NCBI RefSeq assembly: GCF_021173675.1
Contig: NZ_JAIHON010000005.1
Coordinates: 620,001-684,000 of the forward strand
Reading direction: 5' to 3'
DNA: 64,000 bases
Origin: Streptomyces lincolnensis
GTDB taxonomy: Bacteria > Actinomycetota > Actinomycetes > Streptomycetales > Streptomycetaceae
Shown here in pieces: positions 10,210-19,252 of this stretch (within the stretch, counting starts at the first letter, position 1; the number at the start of each line of letters is the position of its first letter). Under the pieces are notes generated by a model. That model did not search any database and was not told the DNA's origin. It saw only the letters and a list, made by a program, of their open reading frames with translations. The translations under genes and the position numbers were made by a program.

Positions 10210-11151
10210 CTACTGCTCTTCTTGGATCTGACCGTCGACCGGGGCGGACGGCGTGACGGTCACCGTCACGGTCGGCCTCGGGGTCGGCTGCGGCTTGGCG
10301 GGAAGCACCGTGTCGCGCGGGTCCTTCTTCGGGGCCTGGACGACCACGCCGACGATGTCGAGCTTGGTGAAGCTGACGTACGGCGTGACGTAGAGGGTGC
10401 GGGTGAGGCCGCCGCCGGAGGGGTCGACGCGGGAGACCACGCCGACGGGCACGCCGGGGACGAAGGGCTTGTCGGCCTGGGAGCCGAAGGTGACCAGACG
10501 GTCGCCCTTCTTGATCTCGGCCTTGCCGTTGAGGAGTTCGACGCGCAGCGGGCGGTCGCCCTGTCCGGAGGCGAAGCCGAGTTCGTCGCTGGCCTCCATG
10601 CGGGTGCCGACGGTGAAGTCGGGGTCGTTGGCGAGGAGCACGGTGGCGGTGTCCGGGCCGACGGTCGTGACCCGGCCGACGAGCCCGTCGCCGTTGAGGA
10701 CGGTCATGTCGCGCCGGATGCCGTCGTTGGCGCCGACGTCGACGGTGATGGTCCAGGAGAAGCCCTGGGCCGCTCCTATGGCGATGACCTGGGCGCCCTT
10801 GATGCCGTACTGGCCCTGGCCGGCGATCTTCAGCATCTTGTCGAGCTGGGCGAGGCGGCTGCGGTTGCGGTCGTCGCTGCCGAGCTTCGCCTTGAGGGCC
10901 GCGTTCTCCTTCTCCATCTCGGCGAGACGGTCGTGGCGTTCGCCGGAGTCACGGATGGCGGAGACGGCGTTGCCGACCGGGTCGACCGCGGTCGACACGC
11001 CGTCCTCGATCGGGCCGAAGACGGCGGCCGCGGCCTGGCGGGCACCGTCGACCGGTGAGTCCTCCCCGCCACGGATGTCCACCGTGATCAGCGCGAACGC
11101 GACGGCGACCAGCAGCACCAGGAGCAGCCGGCTCTCTCGTGTGTCCCTCAC
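10210..11151 (-). CDS. mreC: Rod shape-determining protein MreC
   Basis: 313 residues from a GTG. A single membrane helix (LLLVLLVAVAFALITV, residues 9-24) is followed by a coiled coil (about 70-105, 'RLAEMEKENAALKAKL') and the beta-rich periplasm-like domain with 'VLNGDGLVGRVTTVG'. The C-terminal 40 residues are Pro/Thr-rich and end acidic. MreC is an extracytoplasmic scaffold that bridges MreB and the PBP2/RodA machinery. A strong stem-loop lies between mreB and this gene (11244-11279), so part of the mreB transcripts may stop before mreC. Confidence 0.94.
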   Translation of the reverse strand: MRDTRESRLLLVLLVAVAFALITVDIRGGEDSPVDGARQAAAAVFGPIEDGVSTAVDPVGNAVSAIRDSGERHDRLAEMEKENAALKAKLGSDDRNRSRLAQLDKMLKIAGQGQYGIKGAQVIAIGAAQGFSWTITVDVGANDGIRRDMTVLNGDGLVGRVTTVGPDTATVLLANDPDFTVGTRMEASDELGFASGQGDRPLRVELLNGKAEIKKGDRLVTFGSQADKPFVPGVPVGVVSRVDPSGGGLTRTLYVTPYVSFTKLDIVGVVVQAPKKDPRDTVLPAKPQPTPRPTVTVTVTPSAPVDGQIQEEQ

Positions 11152-11243
11152 GTGCGGCGGCCGTGCCCTTCCTCATAGGAATTCGTGTGCAGTGTTCAGG
11201 TTTCGTGGTGTGTGGGGGCGAGCTTATGCCTCTATATCAACGA

Positions 11244-11279
11244 TCCGCCGCACGAGAGGAGATCATCTCGTACGGCGGA
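11244..11279 (-). terminator. Stem-loop between mreB and mreC
   Basis: Arms 11244-11257 and 11266-11279 pair over 14 positions with one mismatch, around an 8-base loop. There is no clear T tract on the minus strand, so it may be an attenuator or processing site rather than a full terminator. Confidence 0.6.
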
Positions 11280-11293
11280 ATCGCGATGCCACG

Positions 11294-12325
11294 TCATCTG
11301 CGCGGCTGGGCGTCCAGTACCTGCTGGAGGGCCTCGAACTCCTCGACGCACTTGCCGGAGCCGAGCGCCACGCTGTCCAGGGGGTCCTCGGCGATGTGGA
11401 TCGGCATGCCGGTCTCCCGGCGCAGCCGCTCGTCGAGACCGCGGAGCAGGGCGCCGCCGCCCGTCAGGACGATGCCGCGGTCCATGATGTCGCCGGACAG
11501 CTCCGGCGGGCACTTGTCGAGGGTCGTCTTGACCGCGTCGACGATGGCGTTGACGGGTTCCTCGATCGCCTTGCGGACTTCGGCGGCCGAGATGACGACG
11601 GTCTTGGGCAGCCCGGAGACGAGGTCCCGGCCGCGGATTTCGGTGTGTTCGTCAGCGTCGAGGTCGTACGCCGAACCGATCGTGATCTTGATCTGCTCGG
11701 CCGTCCGCTCACCCAGCAGAAGGGAGTACTCCTTCTTGATGTGCTGGATGATCGCGTTGTCCAGCTCGTCGCCCGCGACCCGGATGGACTGGGCGGTGAC
11801 GATGCCGCCGAGGGAGATGACCGCGACCTCCGTGGTGCCGCCGCCGATGTCCACCACCATGTTGCCCGTGGCCTCGTGGACCGGCAGGCCGGAGCCGATG
11901 GCCGCGGCCATGGGCTCCTCGATGATGTGCACCTGACGGGCGCCGGCCTGGGACGACGCCTCGATGACGGCGCGGCGCTCGACGCCCGTGATGCCCGAGG
12001 GCACGCAGACGACGACCCGCGGACGAGCCAGATACCGCCGCTTGTGGATCTTCAGGATGAAGTAGCGGAGCATCCGCTCGGTGATCTCGAAGTCGGCGAT
12101 GACGCCGTCCTTCAGCGGACGTACGGCAACGATGTTGCCGGGCGTGCGCCCGATCATCTTCTTGGCTTCGGCGCCGACCGCGAGGATGCCACCGGTGTTG
12201 GTGTTGATCGCGACGACGGACGGCTCGTTGAGTACGATCCCGCGACCCCTGACGTACACCAGCGTGTTGGCGGTCCCGAGGTCGACAGCCATGTCACGGC
12301 CGATGAACGACATTGAGTTCCCCAT
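11294..12325 (-). CDS. mreB: Actin-like cytoskeletal protein MreB
   Basis: 343 residues if the ATG at 12325 is used (MGNSMSFIG...); the in-frame ATG at 12313 (MSFIG...) is a close alternative with GGGGAA only 4 bases upstream. The phosphate-1 loop (AVDLGTANTLVYV), phosphate-2 (VVDIGGGTTEVAV) and adenosine (VLTGGGALLRGLDE) motifs of the actin/Hsp70 fold are all present. MreB forms membrane-associated filaments; in Streptomyces it contributes mainly to spore-wall integrity and not to vegetative shape. It heads the mre cluster and is separated from ndk by a terminator. Confidence 0.97.
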   Translation of the reverse strand: MGNSMSFIGRDMAVDLGTANTLVYVRGRGIVLNEPSVVAINTNTGGILAVGAEAKKMIGRTPGNIVAVRPLKDGVIADFEITERMLRYFILKIHKRRYLARPRVVVCVPSGITGVERRAVIEASSQAGARQVHIIEEPMAAAIGSGLPVHEATGNMVVDIGGGTTEVAVISLGGIVTAQSIRVAGDELDNAIIQHIKKEYSLLLGERTAEQIKITIGSAYDLDADEHTEIRGRDLVSGLPKTVVISAAEVRKAIEEPVNAIVDAVKTTLDKCPPELSGDIMDRGIVLTGGGALLRGLDERLRRETGMPIHIAEDPLDSVALGSGKCVEEFEALQQVLDAQPRR

Positions 12326-12490
12326 CAGGATTCGACTGGCCTTCCCGGGAGCTTTTGAGGGCATTTCAGGTCGGCGAAGTGGGTGCGGTGACGTGAAGGC
12401 TTCCATCGTAGACGCGCCTGCCCGAACACCGCGCGAGGGTCTTCGCCATTGTCAGCAGATGAAGCACCGCCTCGCTTGTGGAGACGGTCC

Positions 12491-12514
12491 ATCGGGGGCA
12501 CTCGTTCCCCCGAT
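12491..12514 (-). terminator. Terminator downstream of ndk
   Basis: A perfect 8-bp inverted repeat (ATCGGGGG / CCCCCGAT) with an 8-base loop. It lies between the ndk stop and the mreB start and would separate the two transcripts. Confidence 0.6.
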
Positions 12515-12609
12515 CGCCACGCATATGCCGAAGGACGGCCGAAAGTGCGCGGCCGTCCCAGGTCAGACGGGAGAGCGAGCTGACGCTCCCTCAGAAAAAG
12601 CCACGAAAC

Positions 12610-13023
12610 CTACGCACGTCCGGGGAAGAAGATCTTCACCTCGCGCTCGGCGGACTCCTCGGAGTCGGACGCGTGGATCAGGTTCTCGCGGACGATGACG
12701 CCGAAGTCGCCCCGGATGGACCCGGGCGCGGCGGCGATCGGGTCGGTCGGGCCGGCGAGCTGCCGCACCCCTTCGATGACCCGCTCGCCCTCCACGATCA
12801 GCGCGACGACCGGACCGGAGGCCATGAACTCCACCAGCGGCTCGTAGAAGGGCTTGCCCTTGTGCTCGCCGTAGTGCTGCTCCAGGGTGTCCTGGTCCAG
12901 CGTGCGCAGCTCCAGCGCGGTGATCTGCCAGTCGGCCTTGCGCTCGATACGGCTGATGATCTCGCCGGTCAGGCCACGACGGACGGCGTCGGGCTTGAGC
13001 AGGACGAGGGTGCGCTGGGTCAC
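12610..13023 (-). CDS. ndk: Nucleoside diphosphate kinase
   Basis: 137 residues, normal length for the family, GTG start. It contains the N-terminal 'RTLVLLKPDAVRRGL' strand and the active-site histidine in 'NLIHASDSEESAEREVKIFF', the residue phosphorylated during ping-pong transfer of the gamma-phosphate between nucleoside triphosphates and diphosphates. Cytosolic housekeeping enzyme. It lies 94 bases downstream of the DUF4233 gene and may be the last gene of a folC-DUF4233-ndk transcript. Confidence 0.97.
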   Translation of the reverse strand: MTQRTLVLLKPDAVRRGLTGEIISRIERKADWQITALELRTLDQDTLEQHYGEHKGKPFYEPLVEFMASGPVVALIVEGERVIEGVRQLAGPTDPIAAAPGSIRGDFGVIVRENLIHASDSEESAEREVKIFFPGRA

Positions 13024-13117
13024 GAAGGGCTCCTTCGGATCAAGGGCTGTGCGGGTGAAAGGCTGTGCGGGATTCTCACGACAGACCCTGAGGTTACAGG
13101 GCGTGTCGACGCACTTG

Positions 13118-13480
13118 TCACACAGCGTCAGGTGTAGAGGAGGCGGAGCCGGCCTGGGCGGCGAATCTCGCCTTCGCCTCGTCGATCTTCCGGCCGTAGT
13201 GCACCGACGCCCACCACAGCGCCGCGAAGAGCACCCCCATCAGGAACATCGTGGGGACGACGAAGCCGGAGGCGATCAGCGCGACCTGGAGCGCCCAGCC
13301 CATGGCGATGCCGCCCGGCCGGGTCACCAGCCCGCACAGCACCAGGCACAGGAACATCGCGATGCCGCTGACCGTCCACACCGTCGACATGGGCAGGTCG
13401 GGATCCTTCATCGCGACCAGTCCGGCGAAGCCGATGACGAAGAACTCGCCGATCAGCGTCGAAGCACAGAGCGTACGCAT
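13118..13480 (-). CDS. DUF4233 membrane protein
   Basis: 120 residues from the ATG at 13480, which has GAGGA about 7 bases upstream inside the end of folC. It has four hydrophobic helices (IGEFFVIGFAGLVAM; TVWTVSGIAMFLCLVLCGL; MGWALQVALIASGFVVP; TMFLMGVLFAALWWASV) and a basic cytoplasmic tail. The family is found in actinobacteria next to folC; no function is established. It starts only 10 bases after the folC stop, so the two genes are certainly coupled in one operon. Confidence 0.88.
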   Translation of the reverse strand: MRTLCASTLIGEFFVIGFAGLVAMKDPDLPMSTVWTVSGIAMFLCLVLCGLVTRPGGIAMGWALQVALIASGFVVPTMFLMGVLFAALWWASVHYGRKIDEAKARFAAQAGSASSTPDAV

Positions 13481-13490
13481 GTATCGGTCC

Positions 13491-14975
13491 TCAGCCCTTC
13501 CCCAGCAGCAGCCGGGCTTCGCCGACGGTGATGACGGAGCCGGTGACGAGCACACCGCCGCCGGTGAACTCGCCCTCCTCCTCGGCGAGCGTGATCGCCT
13601 CCTCCAGGGCGTCCGGCAGCCGCGGCTCGACCTGCACCCGCTCCTCGCCGAACACCTCGACGGCGATCGCGGCGAGCTCGTCGGCGTCCATGGCCCGGTG
13701 GCTGGAGTTCTGCGTGATCACGACCTCGGCGAAGATCGGCTCGAAGGCCTCAAGGACCCCCCGCACGTTCTTGTCGGCGCTCGCGCCCACCACACCGATC
13801 AGCCGGCTGAAGTCGAAGGCCTCCCCGACCGCCTCGGCGGTGGCCCGGGCGCCCGCCGGGTTGTGCGCCGCGTCCAGGACGACGGTCGGGGACCGCCGTA
13901 CGACCTCCAGACGGCCCGGGGAGGTGACGGCCGCGAAGGCCTTGCGGACCGTGTCGATGTCGAGCGGCTCGGGCCGCTGGGAACCGACGCCGAAGAACGC
14001 CTCCACGGCGGCGAGGGCGACCGCGGCGTTGTGCGCCTGGTAGGGGCCGTGCAGCGGGAGGTACACCTCCCCGTACTCCCCGCCGAGCCCGCGCAGCGTG
14101 AGCAGCTGTCCGCCGACGGCGACCGTCCGCGCGACCACCCCGAACTCCAGCCCCTCACGGGCCACCGTGGCGTCGACCTCGACGGCCTTCTTCAGCAGCA
14201 CCTGGGCCGCGTCCACCGGCTGCTGCGCCAGGATGACCGTCGCGTCCTGCTTGACGATGCCGGCCTTCTCGGTGGCGATCTCGGCGAACGTCTCGCCCAG
14301 CCGGTCGGTGTGGTCCAGGTCGATGGGGGTGACCACGGCGACATCCCCGTCGATCACATTGGTGGCGTCCCAGGAGCCGCCCATCCCCACCTCCACGACG
14401 GCCACGTCGACCGGCGCGTCCGCGAAGGCGGCGTACGCCATGCCCGTCAGCACCTCGAAGAACGACAGCCGGTACTCCTGCTGCGCGTCGACCATCTCGA
14501 TGTACGGCTTGACGTCCTGGTACGTCTCGATGAAGCGCTCGGCGGAGATCGGCGCCCCGTCCAGGCTGATCCGCTCGGTGATCGACTGCACGTGCGGGGA
14601 GGTGTAGCGGCCCGTCCGCAGCTCGAAGGCGCCCAACAGGGCCTCGATCATGCGGGCGGTGGAGGTCTTGCCGTTGGTGCCCGTGATGTGGATCGAGGGG
14701 TACGACCGCTGCGGCTCGCCCAGCACGTCCATCAGCGCGGCGATGCGGCTGACCGAGGGCTCCAGCTTGGTCTCGCCCCAGCGGGTGGCGAGCTCCGCCT
14801 CGACCCCGCGCAGGGCCCTGTCGATCTCGGGGTCCTCGGGGCGGCCGGGCACGTCCGGCTCCGGCGGGCCGCCCTGGGTGCGCAGGGTGCGGCTGCCGGC
14901 CTCGATGACCGCGAGATCGGGGTCGCGGTCGGTCTCGTTCGCGATGATCTCGTCGAAGGGGTCGCTGTCACTCAC
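13491..14975 (-). CDS. folC: Bifunctional folylpolyglutamate/dihydrofolate synthase
   Basis: 494 residues from a GTG. The Mur-ligase-like ATP-binding loop GTNGKTSTARM lies near residue 100 and the second family signature is 'DVAVVEVGMGGSWDATNVI'. The enzyme adds glutamate to dihydropteroate and to folates in the cytosol. The N-terminal 70 residues are an acidic extension (SDSDPFDEIIANETDRDPD...) that many non-actinobacterial FolC proteins lack; it is common in streptomycetes. The gene heads an operon with DUF4233 and is separated from valS by 186 bases containing a terminator and a dispersed repeat. Confidence 0.95.
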   Translation of the reverse strand: MSDSDPFDEIIANETDRDPDLAVIEAGSRTLRTQGGPPEPDVPGRPEDPEIDRALRGVEAELATRWGETKLEPSVSRIAALMDVLGEPQRSYPSIHITGTNGKTSTARMIEALLGAFELRTGRYTSPHVQSITERISLDGAPISAERFIETYQDVKPYIEMVDAQQEYRLSFFEVLTGMAYAAFADAPVDVAVVEVGMGGSWDATNVIDGDVAVVTPIDLDHTDRLGETFAEIATEKAGIVKQDATVILAQQPVDAAQVLLKKAVEVDATVAREGLEFGVVARTVAVGGQLLTLRGLGGEYGEVYLPLHGPYQAHNAAVALAAVEAFFGVGSQRPEPLDIDTVRKAFAAVTSPGRLEVVRRSPTVVLDAAHNPAGARATAEAVGEAFDFSRLIGVVGASADKNVRGVLEAFEPIFAEVVITQNSSHRAMDADELAAIAVEVFGEERVQVEPRLPDALEEAITLAEEEGEFTGGGVLVTGSVITVGEARLLLGKG

Positions 14976-15055
14976 GGGGTCAGTCTACGGAGGGGGACTG
15001 ACAGGGTGCCTATGGAGTGGGGTGGCTGGGCTTCGCGGGCGGCTGCGGGTGTGTG

Positions 15056-15102
15056 GGGGCTGGTCGCGCCCACGCGGCGGAGCCGCAAATCGACACAGCC
15101 CC
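15056..15102 (+). repeat. Dispersed 47-bp intergenic repeat, copy 1
   Basis: Ends GGGGCTG and CAGCCCC can pair, and inside is a GCGGC-GGA-GCCGC hairpin. Almost identical 47-bp copies occur at 32007-32053 (opposite orientation) and 56697-56743, all between genes. Confidence 0.85.
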
Positions 15103-15126
15103 GCGCCCCTGGGTGTGCCGCAGGAC

Positions 15127-15147
15127 CCGGGGTCCAGAAGACCCCGG
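15127..15147 (-). terminator. Terminator downstream of valS
   Basis: Perfect 8-bp stem CCGGGGTC / GACCCCGG with a 5-base loop, 15 bases past the valS stop. Confidence 0.6.
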
Positions 15148-15161
15148 AGCCCCGCGAGCCC

Positions 15162-17786
15162 TCACGCCTCAGGCAGCCTGTCCAGCTGGGCCTGGATCCT
15201 CGCGATGTCCTCGTCCGCCTTCGCCAGGCGGCCTCGGATCTTCTCCACCACGTTGTCCGGGGCCTTCGCCAGGAACGCCTCGTTGCCGAGCTTGGCGTTC
15301 GCCTGGGCCTTCTCCTTCTCCGCTGCCGCGAGGTCCTTCGCGAGGCGCTTGCGCTCGGCCGCCACGTCGATCGTGCCGGAGAGGTCGAGGGCGACCTCGG
15401 CGCCGGCGACCGGGAGGGTCGCGGTGGCCGTGAAGTCCTCGCCCTCCGGCTGGAGGCGCAGGAGCTGGCGGATGGCGGCCTCGTGGGGGGCCAGGGCGGT
15501 GCCGTCGAGGGTCAGACGGGCCGGGACCTTCTGGCCGTCCTTGAGGCCCTGGTCCTTGCGGAACCGGCGGACCTCGGTGACGACCCGCTGGACCAGCTCG
15601 ATCTCGAGTTCGGCGTCCTGGTCGCGGAAGCCGCTGTCGGCCGGCCACTCGCCGACGACCAGGGACTCGCCGCCGGTCAGAGTGGTCCACAGGGCGTCCG
15701 TCACGAACGGGATGACCGGGTGCAGCAGCCGCAGCGTCACGTCGAGGACCTCGCCGAGGACCCGCCCTGAGACCTTGGCCTGCTCGCCGCCCGCGAAGAA
15801 CGTCGTCTTCGACAGCTCGACGTACCAGTCGAAGACCTCGTCCCACGCGAAGTGGTAGAGCGCGTCGGCGAGCTTGGCGAACTGGTAGTCGTCGTAGTAG
15901 GCGTCGACCTGGGCGACCGTGGTGTTGAGCCGGGAGAGGATCCAGCGGTCCGTCGCCGACATCTCGGAGGCGTCCGGCAGCGGGCCCTCGACCGTGGCGC
16001 CGTTCATCAGGGCGAAGCGGGTCGCGTTCCAGATCTTGTTGGTGAAGTTCCGGGAGGCCTTGACCCAGTCCTCGCCGATCGGCACGTCCGCGCCCGGGTT
16101 GGCGCCGTTGGCGAGGGTGAAGCGGACGGCGTCGGAGCCGTAGGCGTCCATCCAGACCAGCGGGTCCACCGCGTTGGGGTTCGACTTCGACATCTTCTTG
16201 CCGAACTCGTCGCGGACCAGACCGGTCAGCGCGATGGTGTGGAAGGGGGCCTGGCCGTCCATGGCGTAGAGGCCGAACATCATCATCCGGGCGACCCAGA
16301 AGAAGATGATGTCGTGGCCGGTGAGCAGGACGTCTGTCGGATAGAACTTCCGCAGGTCCTCGGTCTGTTCGGGCCAGCCGAGCGTGGAGAACGGCCACAG
16401 GCCGGAGGAGAACCAGGTGTCCAGGACGTCGGAGTCCTGGGTCCAGCCCTCACCGGTGGGCGGCTCGTCGTCGGGACCGACACAGACGACCTCGCCGTCG
16501 GGGCCGTACCAGATCGGGATGCGGTGGCCCCACCACAGCTGGCGCGAGATGCACCAGTCGTGCATGTTGTCGACCCAGTCGAAGTACCGCTTCGACATGT
16601 CCTCGGGGTGGATCTTGACGCGGCCGTCGCGGACCGCGTCACCGGCGGCCTTGGCGAGCGGGCCGACCTTGACCCACCACTGGAGGGACAGACGCGGCTC
16701 GACCGTGGTCTTGCAGCGCGAGCAGTGGCCCACGGAGTGCATGTAGGGGCGCTTCTCGGCGACGATGCGGCCCTGCTCCTTGAGGGCGCCGACGACGGCC
16801 GAGCGGGCCTCGAAGCGGTCCTGGCCGAGGAAGGGGCCGTGGACGGTGATGACGCCGTGCTCGTCCATGATCGTCAGGGACGGCAGGTCGTGGCGGCGGC
16901 CGATCTCAAAGTCGTTCGGGTCGTGCGCCGGGGTCACCTTGACCGCGCCGGTGCCGAACTCCGGGTCGACGTGGGTGTCCGCGACGACCGGGATGGTGCG
17001 GTCGGTGAGCGGCAGCTTGATCTGCTTGCCGATGAGGTGCTGGTAGCGCTCGTCGTCGGGGTGGACGGCGACGGCCGTGTCACCGAGCATCGTCTCCGCG
17101 CGCGTGGTCGCGACGACGAGGCTGTCCTCGCCCTCGCCGTAGCGGATGGAGACCAGCTCGCCCGCGTCCTCCTGGTACTCCACCTCGATGTCCGAGATGG
17201 CCGTCAGACAGCGCGGACACCAGTTGATGATGCGCTCGGCGCGGTAGATCAGCTCGTCGTCGTACAGCTTCTTGAAGATGGTGAGGACGGCCTTGGACAG
17301 ACCCTCGTCCATGGTGAACCGCTCACGGCTCCAGTCGACGCCGTCGCCCAGGCGCCGCATCTGGCCGAGGATCCTGCCGCCGTACTCCTCCTTCCACTGC
17401 CAGACGCGCTCGACGAACTCCTCGCGGCCCAGGTCGTGGCGGGACTTGCCCTCCTCGGCGAGCTGCTGCTCGACCTTGTTCTGGGTGGCGATGCCGGCGT
17501 GGTCCATGCCCGGCAGCCACAGTGCCTCGTAGCCCTGCATGCGCTTGCGGCGGGTCAGGGCGTCCATGAGCGTGTGCTGGAAGGCGTGCCCGAGGTGGAG
17601 GCTGCCCGTGACGTTCGGCGGCGGGATGACGATGGTGTACGGCGGCTTGTCGCTCTTGGCGTCGGCCTCGAAGTAACCCCGCTCCACCCAGCGCTCGTAC
17701 AGCGGCCCCTCTACGTCGGCCGGCGCGTACTGGGTCGGCAGTTCGGTGTGGGGCGCTGTGGGCTGCTGCTGAGCGTTCTCGGTCAC
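15162..17786 (-). CDS. valS: Valyl-tRNA synthetase
   Basis: 874 residues, normal length. Class I synthetase motifs are present: HLGH in 'PPNVTGSLHLGHAFQ' (residues 64-67) and KMSKS in 'FGKKMSKSNPN' (near 530). Between them lies the CP1 editing domain, and the C-terminus ends in the coiled-coil arm ('ERKRLAKDLAAAEKEKAQANAKL') that contacts tRNA-Val. The start is a GTG at 17786, which overlaps the tnpB stop as GTGA. Only about 50 bases separate the predicted right end of the TnpB element from this start, so the native promoter region of valS has probably been displaced or reshaped. No T-box-like leader is visible. Confidence 0.97.
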   Translation of the reverse strand: MTENAQQQPTAPHTELPTQYAPADVEGPLYERWVERGYFEADAKSDKPPYTIVIPPPNVTGSLHLGHAFQHTLMDALTRRKRMQGYEALWLPGMDHAGIATQNKVEQQLAEEGKSRHDLGREEFVERVWQWKEEYGGRILGQMRRLGDGVDWSRERFTMDEGLSKAVLTIFKKLYDDELIYRAERIINWCPRCLTAISDIEVEYQEDAGELVSIRYGEGEDSLVVATTRAETMLGDTAVAVHPDDERYQHLIGKQIKLPLTDRTIPVVADTHVDPEFGTGAVKVTPAHDPNDFEIGRRHDLPSLTIMDEHGVITVHGPFLGQDRFEARSAVVGALKEQGRIVAEKRPYMHSVGHCSRCKTTVEPRLSLQWWVKVGPLAKAAGDAVRDGRVKIHPEDMSKRYFDWVDNMHDWCISRQLWWGHRIPIWYGPDGEVVCVGPDDEPPTGEGWTQDSDVLDTWFSSGLWPFSTLGWPEQTEDLRKFYPTDVLLTGHDIIFFWVARMMMFGLYAMDGQAPFHTIALTGLVRDEFGKKMSKSNPNAVDPLVWMDAYGSDAVRFTLANGANPGADVPIGEDWVKASRNFTNKIWNATRFALMNGATVEGPLPDASEMSATDRWILSRLNTTVAQVDAYYDDYQFAKLADALYHFAWDEVFDWYVELSKTTFFAGGEQAKVSGRVLGEVLDVTLRLLHPVIPFVTDALWTTLTGGESLVVGEWPADSGFRDQDAELEIELVQRVVTEVRRFRKDQGLKDGQKVPARLTLDGTALAPHEAAIRQLLRLQPEGEDFTATATLPVAGAEVALDLSGTIDVAAERKRLAKDLAAAEKEKAQANAKLGNEAFLAKAPDNVVEKIRGRLAKADEDIARIQAQLDRLPEA

Positions 17787-19252
17787 GGGCCCAGTTTAGG
17801 GGTGTCACGCGGCAGTCCCGAAACGCCTTTGTTCTTTGACATCCTCCCAGCAATGACCTGCCAGGATTCCTTGTAGCCCTCGGTATCCGACGAAGGCTGG
17901 GCCGCCGCGGACGAGGGGTTCAGGGGTTCACGCGTGCGCCCCGTACACGGACGGGGCATAGCAGGCCGGGCTTGGCCTGTCGATGCGTGCTGTGCACCGC
18001 AATGTCCTGCGGCAGAGGCCGTGCGAACCTGGTCGGGGAAGGCGCGACTGAGGATGAGGACCGAGGCGTTGTGGTCCGCGTCGTCGGTGTGCCCACACCC
18101 TGTGCAGGCGAAAGCGTCCCGGTTGATCCGCGATGCGGGGTCCCAGAGGTTGCAGGCACCACACGTCTGGGATGTCCTGGCCGGTGGCACCAGGACGAGC
18201 TCGGATCCGTAGGCCGGGCATTTGTAAGCCAGCTGTCGTCGTCGCTCACCCGGAGTATTGTCGCGGACCGCCCTGTTCAGACCGGCTTTCTGAGAGACAT
18301 GTGCGCCGGGCTCGGACTGCGTACCCCTCGCGCTGCGCGTCATCTGCTTCACGCGAAGATCTTCAATGGCGACCAGGCCGTGGCTCTTGGCCAGGTCGGT
18401 GGTGAGCTTGTGCGTAAAGTCCGATCGGCGACGGGCTTGCCGCGCCTGCCGCTCCGCGATGGCACGGAGTGTGCGCTGTAGCCGGTTGCTGTACTTGCCC
18501 CCTCGATGCCTCTTGGCTTCCCGGATCTGCCTTTCTCTGCGTCGTTCCAGCCCTGCCAGCCTCCGCTGCTCGCCTTTGGTCAGCGTCTGAGGCATGAGCC
18601 GAGGCTCTGTCTCATCCGAGAGGTACGCCGCCTGCTTCACGCCGAAGTCGACTCCCACCGCCGGTTGCCCGTTCGGCGGCGCGGCGGTCCTGCTCGTATG
18701 GACGCCGAAACTGACGTACCAACGTCCAGTCGCATCCCTTCGGATCACCGCATTCTTGATACGGCCGCCAAGGGGACGCGTCAGCCTGAACTTGACCTCT
18801 CCAAGCTTGGGGATGCGCACGCAGGCCCACGTGCGGTTCAGCTTGGTCACGCGGACGGCCTGCCCGGGGAAAGGGATCGTCAAGCGCGAGGTGCGCTTCT
18901 TGAAGCGAGGGAACGCTGCTGGATGCTCCGGGTTCCAGAAGTTCTGGTAGGCCTGGTCTAGATGCCTGAGCACCTGCTGGGGCACCTGGGAGGGGAGGTC
19001 AGCGATCCATTCGAGGTCATGGCGAGCCTGAGTCAGGTAGCCACACTGTTCATCAGCGCGCAGGTTCTTACGCCGTTGCGTGTAGACGTAGAGCCGTTGT
19101 TCCAGAGCTACGTTCCATACGGCGCGGCAGGTGTGGCCCCAGTTGCCGAGCCGTTCGGCTTGTTGTGGCGTGGGATGAAGACAGTACTTGCGACCGGCAT
19201 CAGCTGGGTCCTTGACCTGCCTGCCCGTCCTCTTGACCTTCGCCACCGCCAT
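17783..19252 (-). CDS. tnpB: TnpB RNA-guided nuclease of an IS605-type element
   Basis: 489 residues from the ATG at 19252 (GGGGAG just upstream). The RuvC-like triad looks complete: D202 in 'VGVDFGVKQ', E297 in 'LVAIEDLRV' and D393 in 'DADHNASVLIL'. A zinc ribbon lies between (C364-GA-C367, C383-TG-C386). The region after about residue 410 has no family similarity; it reads through the element's right end, where the reRNA scaffold is encoded, and stops only at the valS start codon (GTGA overlap). TnpB cuts DNA using an RNA made from its own 3' end and flank. No TnpA with an intact active site is present; the divergent neighbour carries a HUH-less one. Codon third positions are less GC-rich than in the flanking core genes, consistent with transfer. 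Confidence 0.93.
   Translation of the reverse strand: MAVAKVKRTGRQVKDPADAGRKYCLHPTPQQAERLGNWGHTCRAVWNVALEQRLYVYTQRRKNLRADEQCGYLTQARHDLEWIADLPSQVPQQVLRHLDQAYQNFWNPEHPAAFPRFKKRTSRLTIPFPGQAVRVTKLNRTWACVRIPKLGEVKFRLTRPLGGRIKNAVIRRDATGRWYVSFGVHTSRTAAPPNGQPAVGVDFGVKQAAYLSDETEPRLMPQTLTKGEQRRLAGLERRRERQIREAKRHRGGKYSNRLQRTLRAIAERQARQARRRSDFTHKLTTDLAKSHGLVAIEDLRVKQMTRSARGTQSEPGAHVSQKAGLNRAVRDNTPGERRRQLAYKCPAYGSELVLVPPARTSQTCGACNLWDPASRINRDAFACTGCGHTDDADHNASVLILSRAFPDQVRTASAAGHCGAQHASTGQARPAMPRPCTGRTREPLNPSSAAAQPSSDTEGYKESWQVIAGRMSKNKGVSGLPRDTPKLGP

Noticed and set aside
17787..17860. T-box riboswitch upstream of valS
   Set aside because: Only about 50 bases separate the TnpB element end from the start, and no T-box sequence or specifier stem can be found.
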